Shown piece by piece: positions 42,770-56,134 of a stretch of 64,000 nucleotides of DNA (positions are counted from its first letter, which is position 1; each line of letters starts with the position of its first letter). The notes under the pieces are model-generated. The model was given only the letters and a program-made list of their open reading frames with translations. It did not search any database and had not been told where the DNA came from. Both the position numbers and the translations under genes were made by a program. The stretch comes from Distichodus sexfasciatus. Lineage: Eukaryota > Chordata > Actinopteri > Characiformes > Distichodontidae. The stretch covers positions 302,501-366,500 of the forward strand of contig JAVGVS010000284.1 in NCBI GenBank assembly GCA_032718565.1, read 5' to 3'.

Positions 42770-43018
42770 TTTAGATTATTCATATTGAACTGTGGCAGAT
42801 CTTATGCACATTCACTGCAAAAAGACAATGCCAGGACTGCAACTGAATCATTTATCACCCATTTACTTTTCTACCTCTATTTGGGAGTTTATTTGGTTTA
42901 TAGTCGTTTTTTGTATATGTATTTTCTATGTGTCTTCTGTGTACTCTGTAGAACCTGGAGCCGCGCCGTCTCTCTGTATACTGAGCTGAGATGATAATAA
43001 AGTTTACTTTGAGGCTGA
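42770..43018 (+). repeat. LINE 3' end fragment
   Basis: It ends TCTCTGTATACTGAGCTGAG then AATAAAGTTTACTTTGA, the same tail as at 58935-59025 (+) and 59350-59435 (-). Similar but more diverged sequence lies at 40485-41190. Confidence 0.55.
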
Positions 43019-44350
43019 TGCCAACAGGGGTTTCTGTTTTTACAGTTTGTTAGTTTTTTGTGTTTGATAAGTGTAGACATGATGTGGGAGATTTCATTGT
43101 TCTTCTAATCACCTATATATTAATTGATTATACAGTATTTATGCACAAAATCTGGAAACAAGTATAAATGGAGTATTCAGTTGGTTCTCTGTCCAGACAT
43201 GCATGAGAGGCTGTTAGAGTTGCTTGTTGTGATGTGAAATAAGTGGAAGTGGTGGTGTTAAATCAGCATATCATATTGTCTCATATCAATCTCTGCCTCC
43301 TGAATTTGGATCAAAATCAGATTATAGCAGACTTTGTCATATCGCCAGACATCAAATTGTTGTCTATTGAATTGATATAATATTGTATTATATAGTTGAA
43401 TTATAGAATTGTGTTGTATTTGAACTTTACAGCAGCAAAGTGGACAGCATATGAAATGTCTGATATTATGAGAAACGAAAAAGATGGCTAACATTGCACT
43501 TTGCTGTCTACTGCATGCTGTTATTTGCTGCAGAAAGTGCTGGAGTTGTCATATGATCTAGTGCTGTAAAAGTGTAAAACATAAAGTGCATTAATGAAAT
43601 GATTGCCATACTACTAATAATAATTTTTGCTATTTGTTTTAGTGATGAAGATGCTCTCATGGTGCCGTGAATCACAAGAAATTATAAACACACTCTCCTC
43701 CATCCTCACTTCAAGACTAGATAAGGCTGGCCGATGTGTGAATTTAAATCCTGATATTTTTGGACCAAATGTTGATATATTCAGCAAAAACAGAAGCTGG
43801 CTGTTTTATTGTTTCATAAGTGGTTCAAGTTATTTGGTTTTAACGGCAGAGAAACAACTTTATGTGGTAGACGTAAAGAAAATCGTCACAAATAATGCAT
43901 ATAAACATTAATGCATGAAAGCCAAAATCAGACTGTATTTACCCAGTAGGAGCCCTCCCGTTTGAACTGTTTTGGTAGATTTGTCTAAAAAACCTTGAAA
44001 ATAACAAATATGTCATTGTGTTCTTTTAAGATGTGTTTTATGAACAAAATCAACAAGTCCATCAGCTGTGCTTATTGGTAAAGATGCTGCAGGTGGATAT
44101 GTCCCAATTCGCAGAAAATGATACACCGCAAATAGTTTGATGGAACCTGTTAAATTATTATATGTAACTATTTTAAAACAATTGCTAAAAATACCTTTCA
44201 TATAATGGCAGCCAGTATATTGCCCAGGCCTCAGAAAAGAATTTTGAAAACTATGTTAATCAAGTGGTTGCGGGGTAAAGGAGAGCAGTTGGAGGTTGCT
44301 TGTTCTGGTTGCATCTGCTTGTTCTGATCTGTCTCTGCTTTCTGGTCCCA

Positions 44351-47300
44351 GAATGAACTAGATGAACCTGAGCCTGTGGGCGGGACCAGCTGAGCTGCCT
44401 CCATCGGTCAGTGCTGCTCACCTGGCCGATCTGCCTCACCCACCTGCCAACCCATCACCACGCCCAGGTCAGAGTCCCGTCATCCACTCAAGTTTCACCT
44501 CACATTACCTTCTAAACATGTTTGTGTTGGAGAATGAGTTTGTTTTGCAGGTATGCCAGGCCGCCATACCCAGTCTGTCCTCTCGCCCGGGCTGCCTGCT
44601 CCTGTCCTCCTGATATGCTGCCTATGGACCGCTGGGGGACAGAGGGGTCATGTGTGGCCTTCCAGAACGGAACTACACACTACCCCCTCCGCCCTACCCT
44701 CACCTTGAGAGCAGCTACTTCAGACACATCCTCCCAGGTGACGTGCTGACGACATCTTACCAGTTCAGAGATATCACAAAGCATTTATAAGTCAGTGCAT
44801 TTTGGGGATGTGGAAGTCACTTGATAAGAGCCAGGAAGTTGCAAATGTAAATGTGTGTTTTAGGTATTTTGTCGTGACGGCTGACTGCCTTCAGTACATC
44901 CATCCAGCAGCTCAACATGGACGGAATTTTCTGTGTCTAACGGCAGCACGGCAGCCGCTTTCCTCAGGTTTGACCAGATGGCGGGCGGAGGGCTTAGAGC
45001 AGGGTGTGTGGGGTATGGATGCTGCAGGTGGGGTCAGGTCGAAGCGTACCAGGCTGCGCCACCAGGTGCACCTGGACGCCTCGCCGGACTACCATGGAGA
45101 TTGTTCACAGCTCCTGCTGTCTCAAGGCCATGAGGGAGTGGAGCTGGCTGCATGGAGTGGGCGGGTAGGGGTGGGCGGGGCAGAGACGCAGGCTCAGGCA
45201 CCGCAGCAGCCAGGTGCCCGAACGCAGACCCACGAGGGCCTGGGCGAGTGGACGCCGTCTGGGCAGTACCCGGCCTGAGTTGCCTGTGGTGATGGGATCA
45301 GGAGCACATGGGCGAGGGCTGGCCGGTGGGGGCGGGGATAGGGGGCCGATCAGCTCCCTGGAATCCCGAACGAGGCGCTGCATTCGGGCGGGAGCTGAAT
45401 GCAGGCGCGGTCAGCGGGTGTTGAGCGGTCGCATGGCGACGTGAGGGCCAGCTAAGCCTGGTACCGCTGCAGGGGGCCCGGCATGAGGCTGAGCCGGTCA
45501 GTGTGTCCCCCATCACTGCCGAGGTGTCTCTGGGGCCCGACAGCAGCCTGGTGCTGGTCAGCTCTTAACCTGGTAGCCGGACGACGCCACGCCCAATAAG
45601 GAGAACATAGGCACTGCCTTCACTGTGTGTAAGTTGGTTTATCACTTTGTTGACTAGTTCACGTCATAACCCTCGTAGCGATCTGGAGACAATAATAGGG
45701 ATGCACGATAATATCACAATCGTATTGAACCGACCGACAATTACGAAGTAATTACCGTCTCAATGTTTTTGTGATGCATTTATTGTATGTGGGAAGCAGA
45801 AGTTGTGTCAGGCATGTCCAGAGTCCGAGGTGGGATTTTTTTATACGCCCTGCGTCTCCTTCTTAAAATGTATGGTAATATTTTGTGCCAAAATTCTGAG
45901 CCCGGTTTTATACCAACTCGCCTTCTCGCTTTTTTCTTCAGCATCGCAGATATTATATTAAAAAACATTGATATCGTGCATCAGACAATAATCGCAATAT
46001 CGCATCCCTTGTAGCTGATAACAGATTGCTTTATTAATTTCAATGGAATTTCACAGCTAAATTAAATATTGAGCAAGACTAATATATATTTTATTTATTT
46101 CATCATGGAAATTTATTTCTGCACTATTACATAATAATTAGATATAAGAAATGTGTAATGCATGGACTTTTTGAAATTAATAAGAAACAATAACACCTGA
46201 AAGGCATGAACAATCAGTGGATAAGGAGTGTTAAATAATTTTGTAAAGATGGCCAACAGTTTATTGTTGCGAATTTGTTCCTAAATTAATGTTTTATTAC
46301 TCACTGTTGTCATGCATTGTTAATATGAAAATTGTTTGTGATGATTGTTGTTTGTTTCGCCAGGTATTTGATTTAATGATCAAATACTTGAATGCAACTG
46401 GAGCAACACCGTGAATTTGTGTTGTAATGGTGGATTTTCTCTGTGGTGCCGTGGAGCATTCAGGGTGCACGGCAGTGAGCGCTGCAGACAGCTCCGGGAC
46501 TGCCCCGACCACGGACTCTGTCACCATCCCGGACACGCCTATCTGAGAGCAGGGTCTGGCCTCTCTGCCCCGGCCCACTCTGCCTCCTAAGTGTCCGCCA
46601 CTGATTTGAAAGCCCAGTGTGAGACACACACCCATATTTTCTCATCTTCATGTGTCTTCAACCTGATCAAACTGTGGCTCTCTGTGGTAACATCAGCGTG
46701 TCCTGGAGGAATGATGTCCTGAAGGTTTTCCATCATACTTCACTTGACAACGTTGACACCTTGTCTCAGGTAGAAGACTCACCAGGTATGATGGACATCC
46801 TCCAGGATACCGACCCTCCAGGACCAATCTGACACCCCGATCTAGAGATTTCAGAGTGGGGCTCGCAGGTGGGCTTCAGCAATAAGTAACATTTTAACTA
46901 ACACAAATTTGCTGCCCAATACATCCCACCTGCTGGCAGGTGCCATGGAAGTATGTAATCAGTGTTGCTCAGCTCACCTGTCAGTGGTCATAATGTTGCT
47001 GGGCTGATTGAATAGGGTTGGGATTGAGGCCTTTGTTGTGACATTAGAGTGCTGGATGTAAGTTCACGTTCCTTCATCGTGTTTTATCTTCAGGGGTGTT
47101 TGCGCGAGAGACCATCGCCTGAGGACGGTGGTTTTGGGGTCAGATGGTTGGGCAGCACTGCAGCAGTGTGAGCTGACCCTGACTGGCCGACAGACACTCC
47201 TCAGTCAGGAAGGTCAGCTCATCTCTACTTCCTCTAGAGTTACAGAGAATATTTATTCTGCAGATTAACTGCAGAGTAATCAAACTGTCGATACAAGTGA

Positions 47301-50300
47301 GAGAAGAAGTCATATATTCACACACTGTGGTCGGTTTCCATCTCAACGTGTGTCTTTTCTGTGTTTCGTGTCTGGATATTTCATAAACGTATATCTTGGG
47401 AGTTCGTATAGTGACGACGGATGAAATATGAATGCAAAATGGATGATGTTTGTGAGGAAGGTAAGGTGTGTGATGAAGGTGGATAAACAGCGGTGTAAAA
47501 GTGGAGATGCAGCGATCCGACACGAGGGCGATATCGGTCTGATAACGACTCAAACAGCTGGATCGGGTATCTGTGGGATTGAGCCGATCTATAGGTCCGA
47601 TCTGGGGTGCATTTCCCAGAAACATACAGATGCTAACCAAATTAGCAACCAGCATATGTACTCTAGCATATAACATAGTGGACATTATCAACTAATATAT
47701 AGTACATTAGCCACTAACATAGTGTATATTGAGGCCACTAAATATAGTGTAACACAGCATATAAATATAAAAATATTAGCAATCAGTATAGTGTGGCATT
47801 AGCAACTAAATATATGCACATTAACAACCAACATAGTGTACATTAGCAACTAACATATAGTGTATATTAAAGCAACCAACATAGTGTACATTAGCATATA
47901 AATATAGTGCATAATAGCAAATTCAAATATAGTGTACATTAGCATATAAATATAGTGTACATTGAAGAACTAGTATAGTGTACATTGAAGAACCAACAAG
48001 TGCATATTAGCATACAATATAGTGTACATTAGCAACTAAAGTATAGTGCAGCTTAAAGGAAATCACCATAGTGCACATTAACAACCAAGATAGTGTACAT
48101 TAGCAACTAACATAGTGTACATTAGCCACTAACATAGTGCACATTAACAACTAAATATATGTGCACAGCACCAACATAGTGTACATTAGCAACTAACATA
48201 TGGTGTACATTAGCATACAATATAGTGTACATTAGCAACTAGCATAGTGTATATTATATAAATTCAATAAGTGTACATTAGTACAGCAATATAGTGTACA
48301 TTAGCAAATCAATATAGTGCATATTAGCAAATCAACATAGTGTACATTAGATATAAATATAGCAGTACATTAGCACCAATATAGTGTACATTAGCAACTA
48401 ACATAGTGTACATTAGCATATAACATAGTGTACATTAGCAACTAGCATAGTGTACATTAGCAACTAACAAGTGTACATTAGCATATAACATAGTGTACAT
48501 TAGCAACTAACATAGTGTACATTAGCATCTAACATAGTGTACATTAGCAACTAGCATAGTGTACATTAAATTCAATAAGTGTACATTACATTTAATATAG
48601 TGTACATTAGCAGCTAATATAGTGTACGTGAAAATTGTAACATAGTGTATATTAGCAACTAGCATAGTGTACATTAGCAACTAGCATAGTATATTAGCAA
48701 CTAACATAGTGTACATTAGCAATTAATGTAGTGTACATTAGCATATAACAGTGTACATTAGAACTAGCATAGTGTACATTAGCAACTAGCATAGTGTACA
48801 TTAGCAACTAACATAGTGTACATTAGCATATAAATATAGTGTATATTAGTTAAATTCATAGTATAATAGCAACTAACAAGGTATATTGAAGATATAAATA
48901 TAGTGTACATTAGCAATTAACATAGTGTACATTAGCAGCTAACATAGTGTACATTAGCAATTAACATAGTGTACATTAGCAGCTAATATAGGGATATTAG
49001 TAACTAACATATGTATATATATTAGCAACTAATGTAGGTATATTGCATATAATAGTGCATATTAGTTAAATTAGCATAGTGTACATTAGTGTTCAGTATA
49101 GTGTACATTAGCAATTAACAGTGTACATTAGCAACTAACATAGTGTACATTAGCAAATAAATATAGTGTATATTAGCAACTAAATATAGTGTACATTAGC
49201 AACTAGTATAGTGTACATTAGCAACTAACATAGTGTACATTAGCATATAACAGTGTACATTAGCAACTAACATAGTGTACATCAGCAACTAGTATATGTA
49301 CATTATAAATTTAATATAGTGTACATTAGCAAATCAATATAGTGTACATTAGCAACTAAATATAGTATATTAGCAAATTAGTATAGTGTACACAGCAAAT
49401 CAACATAGTGTACATTAGCAACTAACATAGTGCATATTAGCATATAAATATAGTGTACATTATATATAATTTAGTGTACATTAGCAACTAGCATAGTACA
49501 TTAGCATATAAACGAGTGTAAGTATTAAAGTAAATTAGCATAGTGTATATTGAAGAATCAACATAGTGTACATTATTAGCTACCAATATAGTGTACAAGA
49601 AGAAGTGTATAACAGGAAAGTGTACATTAGCAACTAAAGATGGAGTGTACATTAACAATCAACATAGTGTATATTAGCATAACATAGTGTGCATACAACT
49701 AGCATAGTGTACATTAGCAACTAGCATAGTGTACATTAGCAACTAACATAGTGTACATTAGCATACACTATAGTGTATATTAGCATATAAATATAGTGCA
49801 TATTAGCAATTAAATATAGTGTACATGATTAGCATATAACATAGTGTACATCAAATAACTAAAGTATAGTGTACATAGCAAATCATATAGTAATATTAGC
49901 AAATTAAATATATAAAATAATAGTTAACTAGTATAGTGCATATTAGCAACTAACATAGTGTACATTAGCAATTCAACATAGTGTATATTTAGCAATCTTA
50001 AATATAGTGTACATTTAGCAACTAACATAGTGTACATTAGCATATAAATATAGTGTAATAGTATAAATTGTAGTATAGTGTACATTAGCTACTAGCATAG
50101 TGTTATTAATGTAGTTAGCAATGTGTTAGCAACCCCACTCTTGGGAAACATCCTGTTCACAGTTAATTTTAGGTTTTTCTATGTTTTATGCATACTGTTC
50201 TTCGTGAAGTGTGACTGTAGAAGCTGCTGGTTTGTTGTTCAACACGATACTCAATTTTATATTGATATGACAATGAGCAGAACAAGCAACACAACACAAT

Positions 50301-53300
50301 TACAAGCTTCCAAAAGCACATCACACCATTCTACTGTTAAATTCTCTCAACAACACCAGCTCTCACTCAATCTCTTGTGTTCTGATGCTTTAGCTACCAA
50401 GAGATTAGGGGAGAGCTGCTACTTGTAAATGACATAACTGTGTTTAAAGGCATCATGCTTCTGAGATGTTATTTTAATATAAATCATTTAGTATATAAGT
50501 ATATGGTGTGTAATTATTACAGTGTTTTAGTAGGAAAACAGGATTTAATCAAGTATTTCCTTAAGCAGAACAGAATCATCTCTGTCTCCTCCTCACAGAG
50601 AAATATACAACGTGATCTGAGTTACACTGATATCAGCTCACTGATAATTTAAAGCTGGATTGGTGATCCCTGTAAGAGTAGCTGCCACACATTTCTATTG
50701 ATATCTGACTGAAAATGTGTTTGCAGAGCTGCAGAGAGCAGAATTTGGTGGCGTATTGATAATGGGAAGCTTTACTTCTGCACGTCCAGAGAGATTCTCC
50801 CCGAGCAGGAGCTGCTGTTCTACTACAGCCGGGAGTACAGCAGGCTGCTGGCTAACGCTACCTCACACTCCCTCACGTAGCGAGGCCAATGAGAGCCGGA
50901 AAACTTGATTTTCGGCCAGATCATTAGAGACGTGCTGAGCTACAAAAATGTTCTCTCTCCCAGGTCTCCCCCAGGTGCCCGAGGGTCACGTGGAAGGCCA
51001 GGGAAGCAGGCCTCTTCTCAGAGCTAAAACCACCTGAGTAGCCACGCCCACAGTCACAGCCCCGCCCACGAGGCCTCCGCCGCCCCCCGGCACGCTCAGC
51101 CCCACCCACGGGAGAAGGCGACCTCCGAGGCCCCCGAGGGCCAAAGCCCCGCGTCGTCACCGGCGTGGCAGTGCGGTTCCCACAGCGACGGGCAGCGGCA
51201 GGCCCGGGAGAGAAAGTTCAAGTGCAGCGTGTGCGCTCGGGCTTTCACCACGTCCACCAAGCTCAACGTCCACTTCATGGGCCACATGGGGTCAGACCAC
51301 AAGTGCAGCTACTGGGCAGTGCGCTCTAGTGACCCTAGCACCTGGCGAGATGCACCTGGCATACACACAGGTACGCCTCACCTTCACACACCTGCGGCCT
51401 GAGGTTGAGGATGGACGCTACAGATGGTGCTGTCGGTCGATTCGTTTGTGGATGATTTTATAGTAAATGGATTATTTCTGTCACGGCCTCCCATCTCTGT
51501 TCCCTTGCGCTCACAGTTTCTGAGTGTCACAAAATAATACAAATCAGTTATTCAGTCTTCCAGGATTACCTACAAGGGTCCTTGAGATTGTTGCAGCTTC
51601 CAACATGCCTGAGGTTACATAGCTTTCCTGTACTCAGCTGCAGGAGCAAGTCAAAGTTAGAAAATGTATGTATGTATGTCCCCTTTATAATGATTCTTGA
51701 ATCAATTAAAATGAAGGACAAAACCACTATTATTTTTATTGACTATTAACCATTTGGTTACTTTTGAAGGTAAACATGAGGTGTTTTATCACGTTTCCTG
51801 CGTCTTCTAATTGTAACAAGGAAGTGAGTTGGCTGACGTATGGCTCAACATTTTGCAAGAAACGACAGTGATTGGACAAAAATGTTGAAAAGTTGCTGCT
51901 AATTGGGCAAAATTGTACAGTAGTAATGAATTCACGGGATTGGCTGAATCTCATGCTAGTGCATCCCCTCCTGCATTCAACTCATTTTCTTTCATTATCT
52001 TTATGTTTTACTTAATTTATGCAGAAATGGTGATGGCAGATAAGTTACAAACAACAATTATGGGGTTTTATCCACCCTAAAATTCTCACCATAAAGTCTC
52101 TTTTTTGACAAGTCGCCCCATTATGTTGAATAATTGTTGCAGCCTGAAGTTTAGTCATGTGACATGTCAAATTCTTTAATCACATTCCCTATGCGGGCTC
52201 ATTATCCAGAGTCGCCTCAGCACATGAGCACCCTGCTGATGCTGGGAGATGGTGGCCACCATTAATGAGATTGCCCCTGACTGATGCGTATTGTGATGTT
52301 GTTTCCCAAGGTCAGAAGAACTTCAGGTGCTCGGTGTGTGGAAAATCGTTCACCCAGAAGGCCCACGTGAGTCCCAGTATGGTCATTCGTTAATGGGGTT
52401 ACAGACATCAAGTGTGACCATCAGACAAAACCTTTCAACAGAGCAGGATCTCAAGCAGCACATGTACTCACACTCCGCCAAGACCACGCCCGCTTCCCCA
52501 CCATGCACATTTCATTTATGTATTTAGCAGACGCCTACCCAGAGAGCGCATTTCACAACAGTGCTCTGTAGTCCACGATCTGTAAAGCTATATTTAAAAT
52601 CGTACCACCCGCTATTAAAACCCAATTATCACCAATTTCAAAATGATGTGTTAAAATGGAAGAAATGAAAAACTTGAAAAATTTGAAAAGTACATCTTAG
52701 TGGGTTACGTGTTGAGGGAAAAAATCACCTGGGCCTGCCTTCTGCTCACCTGCAGCCCGCTTCTGGAGTTATATGCTGTATTACATGGAAAGAGAATCAG
52801 TTGTGTTTGTCGGAAGCACCGCCTACTTATTACAAACATAGATCAGACACTTCTATCGGTCATATGAGAAATGACGAGGCGGGGAATCAGCCTGCCTTTA
52901 ATGCGACTACTCAGGTGGCGCTTTAAGACTAAACTACCCTATAATTTATAGGTAGGCAAATTTAACAACCGATTTTCAAAAATGATCTCTAGAGTTACAT
53001 TCAGAATTAAATTTGGTAACATAACTATATTTATTCACCACCGAAGTAAACACGAGTTGGCAATGCCATGCAAAACTCCTGAAACTGATTGATTGGAGAA
53101 GTGTCATTGTTGAGGTATTGGACCAGCGGCACTGGCAACTTCAAGCACGTCATCGTGTGAAAAGGGGAGATGTTGAACAGTGTTTGATCTTGTAATGACA
53201 GAAACTTAAATGTTTGCGAATTCAGTAATAAATTGGCAGTATGTTATTGTTCAAGCAATTGAAGGTCGTTAACATCATTAATATAAGAATATTGTTGTTT

Positions 53301-54064
53301 GTAGCACTTTCATGCATAAAAATTGCTATACAGTAAGCAGCTGAGTTATAAACAGCTGGAATAATATGATAATTGGGCAGTATAAGAAAGATCACATTAA
53401 ATTCTACTTTCTTGCAATTTTAATTCTGAATGCATCAGTTCATGTGTTCAGTCTGTCAACATTTGACAAAATTAAGGAGCAGGGTAATTGGCTACAGCAG
53501 CACTCAGGCAGCAGTGCTTGGGATTGTGCACTTGCCTAAGATACCTTCCACTATTCTTGGATTTGAACTGACCTTCCGTTCACAGGATGTATGTTCTAAA
53601 CTGCTACTTGTTTCTTAAGCAGTATCTTTTCCTAATCTACAGTGTAATTGATGCATTTAATTTGCTTTCATTTTCAAATCCCGTGCACATGTTCCTCTGT
53701 CAGATCTTTATTTGTCCCCATTTGGTCCCGACACAGAGAGCGCCAGATCACCTGCCCGAAATGTGACAAGTGAAGACGGATCATCTTGAAGAAGCACCTG
53801 AACTCCCACGCAGGGGCAAGAGGGACTTCATCTGTGAGAGAAGTGCACAAGGGTTTCTCATTTCAACACCACCTCACTCGCCACCTCAAGATCTGCAAGG
53901 GCCCCAAAACCGCCCGGCTAGCCAGCCACGAGGAGGAGGGAGAGGACGAGGAGGAGGAGGATGAGGAGGAGGAGGACGAGGCTGAGGACGGAGAAGACAG
54001 CAGCTCCAGAGAAGCTGAGACTGGAGAAGAACTCAGCGCCGGCTCCTCCGACAAAACCCCCTGA
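44351..54064 (+). CDS. prdm4: PR/SET-domain zinc-finger protein PRDM4, frame interrupted by many indels
   Basis: PRDM4 is a nuclear regulator with a PR/SET domain and C-terminal C2H2 fingers. Recognisable exons are 44351-44467, 44551-44737, 44864-45628, 46464-~46600, 47094-~47210, ~47370-47460, 50727-~50870, 50974-51370, 52311-~52480 and 53737-54064. Diagnostic pieces in order are MNLS at 44362; CGLPERNYTL and HLESSYFRHILPG in exon 2; QYIHP, HEAEPVSVS and NKEN in exon 3; CPDHG and TIPDTPI; VFARETI; MMFVRK; REQNLVAY then NGKLYFCTSREILPEQELLFYYS; HFMGHMG; GQKNFRCSVCGKSFTQKAH; and KKHLNSHAG, HHLTRHLK and an acidic tail. Adjacent pieces are usually in different frames, so no continuous protein is encoded as written. 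Splice borders are kept. A paralogue pseudogene is possible, but sequence error is more likely. Confidence 0.8.
45697..46010. mobile_element. MITE-like element in prdm4 intron
   Basis: Its left end TAGGGATGCACGATA and right end TATCGCATCCCTT are approximately inverted. The interior resembles sequence at about 29905-30090. Confidence 0.45.
47630..50130 (+). repeat. AT-rich ~22-bp minisatellite, about 2.4 kb
   Basis: More than 100 imperfect units of ATAGTGTACATTAGCA plus a variable hexamer (ACTAAC, TATAAA, ACTAGC, ATTAAC and others). It lies within the prdm4 intron between the exon ending MMFVRK (47460) and the exon starting at 50727. Confidence 0.95.
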
Positions 54065-54354
54065 TCCAGATGAGACTCCGGCCATTAGAGAACTTTTATC
54101 TCTCTTTATGTTTATCTATTGTGTTTTTGCCATTTTAAAAAAATTCTTTTATTATTGTATCGGGTTATTTTGGGATGAAACCGCATTTCAGGGAAGAGTT
54201 AAAACAACTCAAATCAATCTGTTTGTTTTATTTATTTTTTCCTTTTTAATGTTTTCTGAAGTTGGTCATAAATTACTTTTATTGTGTCCTCATTTTGTCT
54301 TGGTTTGTATTTATTCATGTTTATGAAAAACTGAACTATGTAATATATTTTATA

Positions 54355-54360
54355 AATAAA
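54355..54360 (+). terminator. Candidate prdm4 poly(A) signal
   Basis: AATAAA lies 291 nt after the prdm4 stop codon, at the end of an AT-rich 3' region. Confidence 0.6.
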
Positions 54361-54501
54361 CTAATTTTCTAGGAAATGAATCAGATGAATGTTTATTATT
54401 ATTTACCCAGTGTGGAAGGTAAGACAAATGACAGCCATCATGCATTTAAAGAAGAAAACAACTGACTCCAAAAAATTTGAAAAAGTTTAAAATATTTAAA
54501 A

Positions 54502-54504
<3 letters not shown>

Positions 54505-54580
<76 letters not shown>
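54505..54580 (+). repeat. (AT)n microsatellite
   Basis: About 38 uninterrupted AT dinucleotides downstream of prdm4. Confidence 0.95.
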
Positions 54581-54587
<7 letters not shown>

Positions 54588-54599
54588 TTATCTGATATT

Positions 54600-55620
54600 G
54601 TAACATCATTAATCTGCAAGAAAAAACTCTGAAATCCTGAGATTTAAGATGTACATTTACAAGAGGAAAACACTGGATATTCTCAGAACTTTGAGTAGTA
54701 AATTTATGAATAAAACTAGATAAAAACTGACATTTACATGAAATAAATCAGATATACTCTGCGATCATAAAGTTACACATTCGTGAGAATATCAGACATT
54801 TTGACTTTTTGACTTTAATCCTAGAGTTTGCTGACATTTTCCTCTGAATTGTACAACATCCCTGAGTCCCACTGTTCTAATGTAGACTGTTGTATAAAGT
54901 CACAAATTGACAAGGAGATGAAACTTGACAAAAAGGGAAGTCGAGATGCTGAAGTTTTTTGGTTCCACATTAACTTGTGAAGTACAGCTGAGCCTTTTCC
55001 CACAAAGAGCCGTCACTGTTCACCTCTTCATCCTTCATAATCTCACAGTTTAGAGGCTATGATCTCAGAGAATATCTGGTGGTTTTATTGCAACTTCACA
55101 CTTAATCACTTTAATCTCAGGGAATTTTCTATTTTTGTTCTGGAAAATCTGTGACAATAATCTAGACATTGCTCTCCTTCCTGCAGCTGCAGCTGTTGTT
55201 TAGTATGGTGTACTACCATCACTGTAGTTTTCATTAAATGGAGCTGAGGGACGGGGCGAAATTCAAGAATAAATTCATAAATTCTGAGATTAAAGTGATT
55301 AAATTTAAAAAGTCAGAATTGTCCAGATTAAAATTGTACATTTACGAGAAAAATCGAATATTCTCTGTAAAGACGCATTGAAAAGACACAAGATTGAAAA
55401 CAAAAATAAGTCCACATTGACGAGAATAGTATAACTTGTATATTCTGACATTCTAAAGACCAACTGATGAGTTTTTTTTTCTTGTAAACGTATGACAATA
55501 TCAGAGATTATCCATGCTTTTTTCTCATAATGTTACGACTCAATTCTGATCATTTCGAACATTTGTTTTTACAATGTCAGAGAATATTCTTTTTTTCACT
55601 CGTAATTTTACAACTTTTTT
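54600..55620. repeat. Dispersed motif-rich noncoding stretch between prdm4 and akr1b1
   Basis: Variants of CTGAGATTAAAGT, AAGTCAGAATT and GTACATTTACGAGAA recur on both strands. No gene is seen from 54365 to the akr1b1 promoter. Confidence 0.4.
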
Positions 55621-56020
55621 TTTTTTTAACTTTGCCCCCTGTTTATGGAGGGCTAAGAGTGCTAAGAGTATACATAAATGTGTCATGAATTATTTTAAAT
55701 TGGGAATAAAATCATTTTATTGAAATGTGTGACGATGTGGACGTTTAGCGTGGACATTATGCAATAAATCTTCTTCGCTGTCGAGTGGAACCCTATGTAG
55801 GGCTGTACTTGCTAAATAAGAGCCGTCTGGGCTTGTACGAGGTTTACTTTCTCCCTTTTTGACATGCGCATTACGTTGACGCAAGGCGATTGTTCTAGGC
55901 CGTACGATGATGTACACTTCGTAGGGAGTATATTTTGCTGTGTGACGAACCCGCACCCTTCAGACAGAAGTAGTCGATGTGGAGTGAGGGAGACTCGAGC
56001 AGCCAGACGCCCAGCAGCAG

Positions 56021-56045
56021 TCTCAGTCTCAGTCTCAGCCTCAGT
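56021..56045 (+). repeat. (TCTCAG)n repeat upstream of akr1b1
   Basis: Four imperfect hexamer copies lie about 90 bp before the akr1b1 start codon, in the promoter or 5' UTR. Confidence 0.6.
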
Positions 56046-56134
56046 GTGCAGCTCCGCTCCTCTCTGCAATAACGTTAAAAAGTTGACTGAAAAATCTCTC
56101 TTTACAATCTTCTCCTCAGTTAAAGTTGTGCAAC

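Larger units (their letters stand above)
41561..44350. other. psmc2-prdm4 intergenic region
   Basis: It contains the (ATT)n run, a LINE tail and a GC-richer stretch at 42290-42400 with GGCGCGGAGCAG followed by GTTGGG that could be a prdm4 5' UTR exon and donor. A 94-codon frame at 43627-43911 matches no family I know. Confidence 0.45.

Noticed and set aside
45005..45560. GC-rich frames on both strands (for example 45105-45383 minus) as separate genes
   Set aside because: This is the large prdm4 exon 3; conserved PRDM4 pieces at both ends explain the openness and GC content.
47140..47691. A 183-codon minus-strand frame
   Set aside because: It lies antisense to prdm4 exons at 47094-47460, has no recognisable family and runs into the minisatellite edge.
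47630..50130. Regularly spaced repeats as a possible CRISPR array
   Set aside because: Units are directly tandem with no unique spacers of constant length, in a vertebrate intron; this is a minisatellite.
53863..54054. Serine-rich minus-strand frame
   Set aside because: It is the complement of the GAG-rich acidic tail of prdm4.
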